From Ectothiorhodospiraceae bacterium (GTDB lineage: Bacteria; Pseudomonadota; Gammaproteobacteria; Thiohalomonadales; Thiohalomonadaceae): DNA of 6,707 nt. Shown piece by piece: positions 6,175 to 6,707 of the stretch. The position numbers and the translations under genes are program-made. The notes under the pieces are model-generated. The model saw nothing but the letters and a program-made list of their open reading frames with translations. It did not search any database and was not told the origin of the DNA. The stretch lies in the NCBI GenBank assembly GCA_007125455.1, contig SLDE01000244.1, positions 1 through 6,707 of the forward strand. Reading direction: 5' to 3'. Position 1 is the first letter of the stretch. Every line of letters starts with the position of its first letter.

Positions 6175-6199
6175 GGACCAACGCAGTTTGCGCCGATCC
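6175..6199 (-). promoter_or_regulatory. Stem-loop in the soxAX mRNA leader
   Basis: On the minus-strand transcript, the arms at 6199-6189 and 6185-6175 form 11 consecutive base pairs around a 3-nt loop. Three of the pairs are G.U, so they hold only in the soxA-sense RNA. The hairpin would sit at or within a few nucleotides of the predicted transcript start and about 20 nt before the ribosome site. It is followed by A's, not U's, so it is not a terminator. A 5'-end mRNA stabiliser is one reasonable guess. Confidence 0.5.
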
Positions 6200-6207
6200 A
6201 GGTCAAC

Positions 6208-6236
6208 AAAATAACCATCTGTGGGAGGTGTGTCAA
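6208..6236 (-). promoter_or_regulatory. Predicted sigma70 promoter of soxAX
   Basis: On the minus strand, a perfect -35 TTGACA (6236-6231) is followed after 17 bp by TATTTT (6213-6208, 4/6 to the -10 consensus). This places the start of transcription near 6200-6204, about 60 nt before the soxA ATG. Prediction only. Confidence 0.5.
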
Positions 6237-6239
6237 ACC

Positions 6240-6491
6240 TGAGTGGCCCAGTTGGCGATAAAAGTTCAAAAAAAATTCTTTTTCAAAATCAGTATGTTAG
6301 ATAATAATTATTTTAGCGCTTTCTACTATACCCTGTCTGCATGATAGGGCTCAGCAGTATAGCTTTGCGCCAATGGGCTGATCGCCGCGTGCTATTCGCA
6401 TACGGGGTAATGTGCTGGCTGTCACAGATACTATTGGGTAAATAACCTAGTTTCGTGATGTAATGATTGTACGATTGTGCGGAACGATACG
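6240..6491. other. Intergenic region between the soxAX promoter and the DUF1631 gene
   Basis: This part of the 352-bp divergent spacer holds no recognisable gene. 6262-6314 is strongly AT-rich, with an A8 tract, a T5 tract and the palindrome AATAATTATT (6303-6312). A GATAAT at 6300-6305 could be a -10 element but lacks a good -35. AATCAG-TATG-TTA at 6287-6299 fits the IHF consensus with one mismatch. 6316-6370 can fold as a nested stem-loop, listed separately. 6371-6480 is of mixed composition, and I see no tRNA or riboswitch in it. Confidence 0.5.
6316..6370 (+). promoter_or_regulatory. Nested stem-loop in the leader of the DUF1631 gene
   Basis: Three sets of complementary arms are nested: GCGC (6316-6319) with GCGC (6367-6370), CTATAC (6326-6331) with GTATAG (6357-6362), and an inner hairpin CCTGTC/GATAGG (6332-6337 with 6343-6348) with one G.U pair and a TGCAT loop. 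No T-run follows. It could be a structured leader, part of a small RNA, or an operator-like dyad. The matching arms are visible, but any function is speculative. Confidence 0.35.
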
Positions 6492-6707
6492 ATGAACACT
6501 GCGGAGAACAACATAGTGCCACTGAAGGCAGGGGGGGCGATGGATCGGAGCAAGGCCCAGGCCGTGCTGGGTGAGATCGCCTCGCTGGCGGGGAAGTACC
6601 TGCCCCCCTTGTTGCAGTCCATGCTCGATAAGGCCGACACCGCCCTGTTTGAGATGGGCAACAAGGCTGAGAATAGCACCGAGCAGGACAGCTACCACGA
6701 CGCGATG
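6492..6707 (+). CDS. DUF1631 family protein (N-terminal part, cut by the window edge)
   Basis: An open frame of 72 codons that runs off the right edge without a stop. Residues 24-72 match the N-terminal conserved region of DUF1631 proteins as I remember it: LGEIASLAGKYLPPLLQSML (26-45), DKADTALFEMGNKAEN (46-61) and the EQxxYxDAM pattern ending at residue 72. Full-length members are much larger, usually several hundred residues, and occur in Gamma- and Betaproteobacteria; their function is not established. The ATG at 6492 has only a weak GGAA (6481-6484) 7 nt upstream. M17 (6540) is another possible start, with a G-rich stretch before it, although the family match begins just after it. The gene is divergent from soxA and has no clear functional link to it. 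Confidence 0.75.
   Translation, partial: MNTAENNIVPLKAGGAMDRSKAQAVLGEIASLAGKYLPPLLQSMLDKADTALFEMGNKAENSTEQDSYHDAM

Noticed and set aside
6313..6522. A 69-codon open frame on the minus strand between soxA and the DUF1631 gene
   Set aside because: It lies in a mostly non-coding region, overlaps the DUF1631 start, has no ribosome site and resembles no family I recognise.

Overview
The window looks like a piece of chromosome from a sulfur-oxidising gammaproteobacterium. This rests on two soxAX cytochrome genes (periplasmic thiosulfate oxidation) beside rdgC and yqcC, which are typical of Gammaproteobacteria. The coding regions are GC-rich with ordinary codon use. A Chromatiales-type lineage, including relatives of symbiotic thiotrophs, is plausible, but the sequence alone does not settle it. 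No transposase, integrase, phage gene, CRISPR array, tRNA or rRNA was recognised.

Layout, left to right. A DUF302 protein gene (11-400, +) is followed by a 201-bp spacer holding a compact array of GC-rich hairpins. Next comes a TauD/TfdA-type Fe(II)/2-oxoglutarate dioxygenase (602-1480, +). It runs convergently into a yqcC-like gene (1497-1820, -), with only 16 bp between the stop codons. yqcC is divergent from rdgC (1909-2820, +), which has a good sigma70-like promoter in front. Between rdgC and a 519-residue PKMT-type SAM methyltransferase (2930-4489, +) lies a second, inverted copy of the GC-rich hairpin sequence seen before the dioxygenase gene. A strong bidirectional intrinsic terminator (4543-4568) separates the methyltransferase from the oppositely oriented soxA-soxX pair (6139 down to 4588, -). 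The last 216 bp are the start of a DUF1631 gene (6492 onward, +), divergent from soxA across a 352-bp, partly AT-rich spacer.

How the genes work together. SoxA and SoxX form the haem complex that couples thiosulfate to the carrier SoxYZ. SoxYZ and SoxB are not in the window, so they must be encoded elsewhere if the pathway is complete. SoxA has a cleavable signal peptide and SoxX has a lipoprotein signal, so the complex may be membrane-tethered. The other genes are chromosomal housekeeping or poorly understood functions with no obvious tie to sox. The dioxygenase could release sulfite from a sulfonate, but its substrate cannot be read from the sequence.

I did not find a convincing new multi-gene system. 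The most interesting material is non-coding: a pair of related inverted REP-like elements (about 457-526 and 2826-2873), an 11-bp G.U-containing hairpin at the predicted 5' end of the soxAX mRNA, and a nested stem-loop in the leader of the DUF1631 gene.
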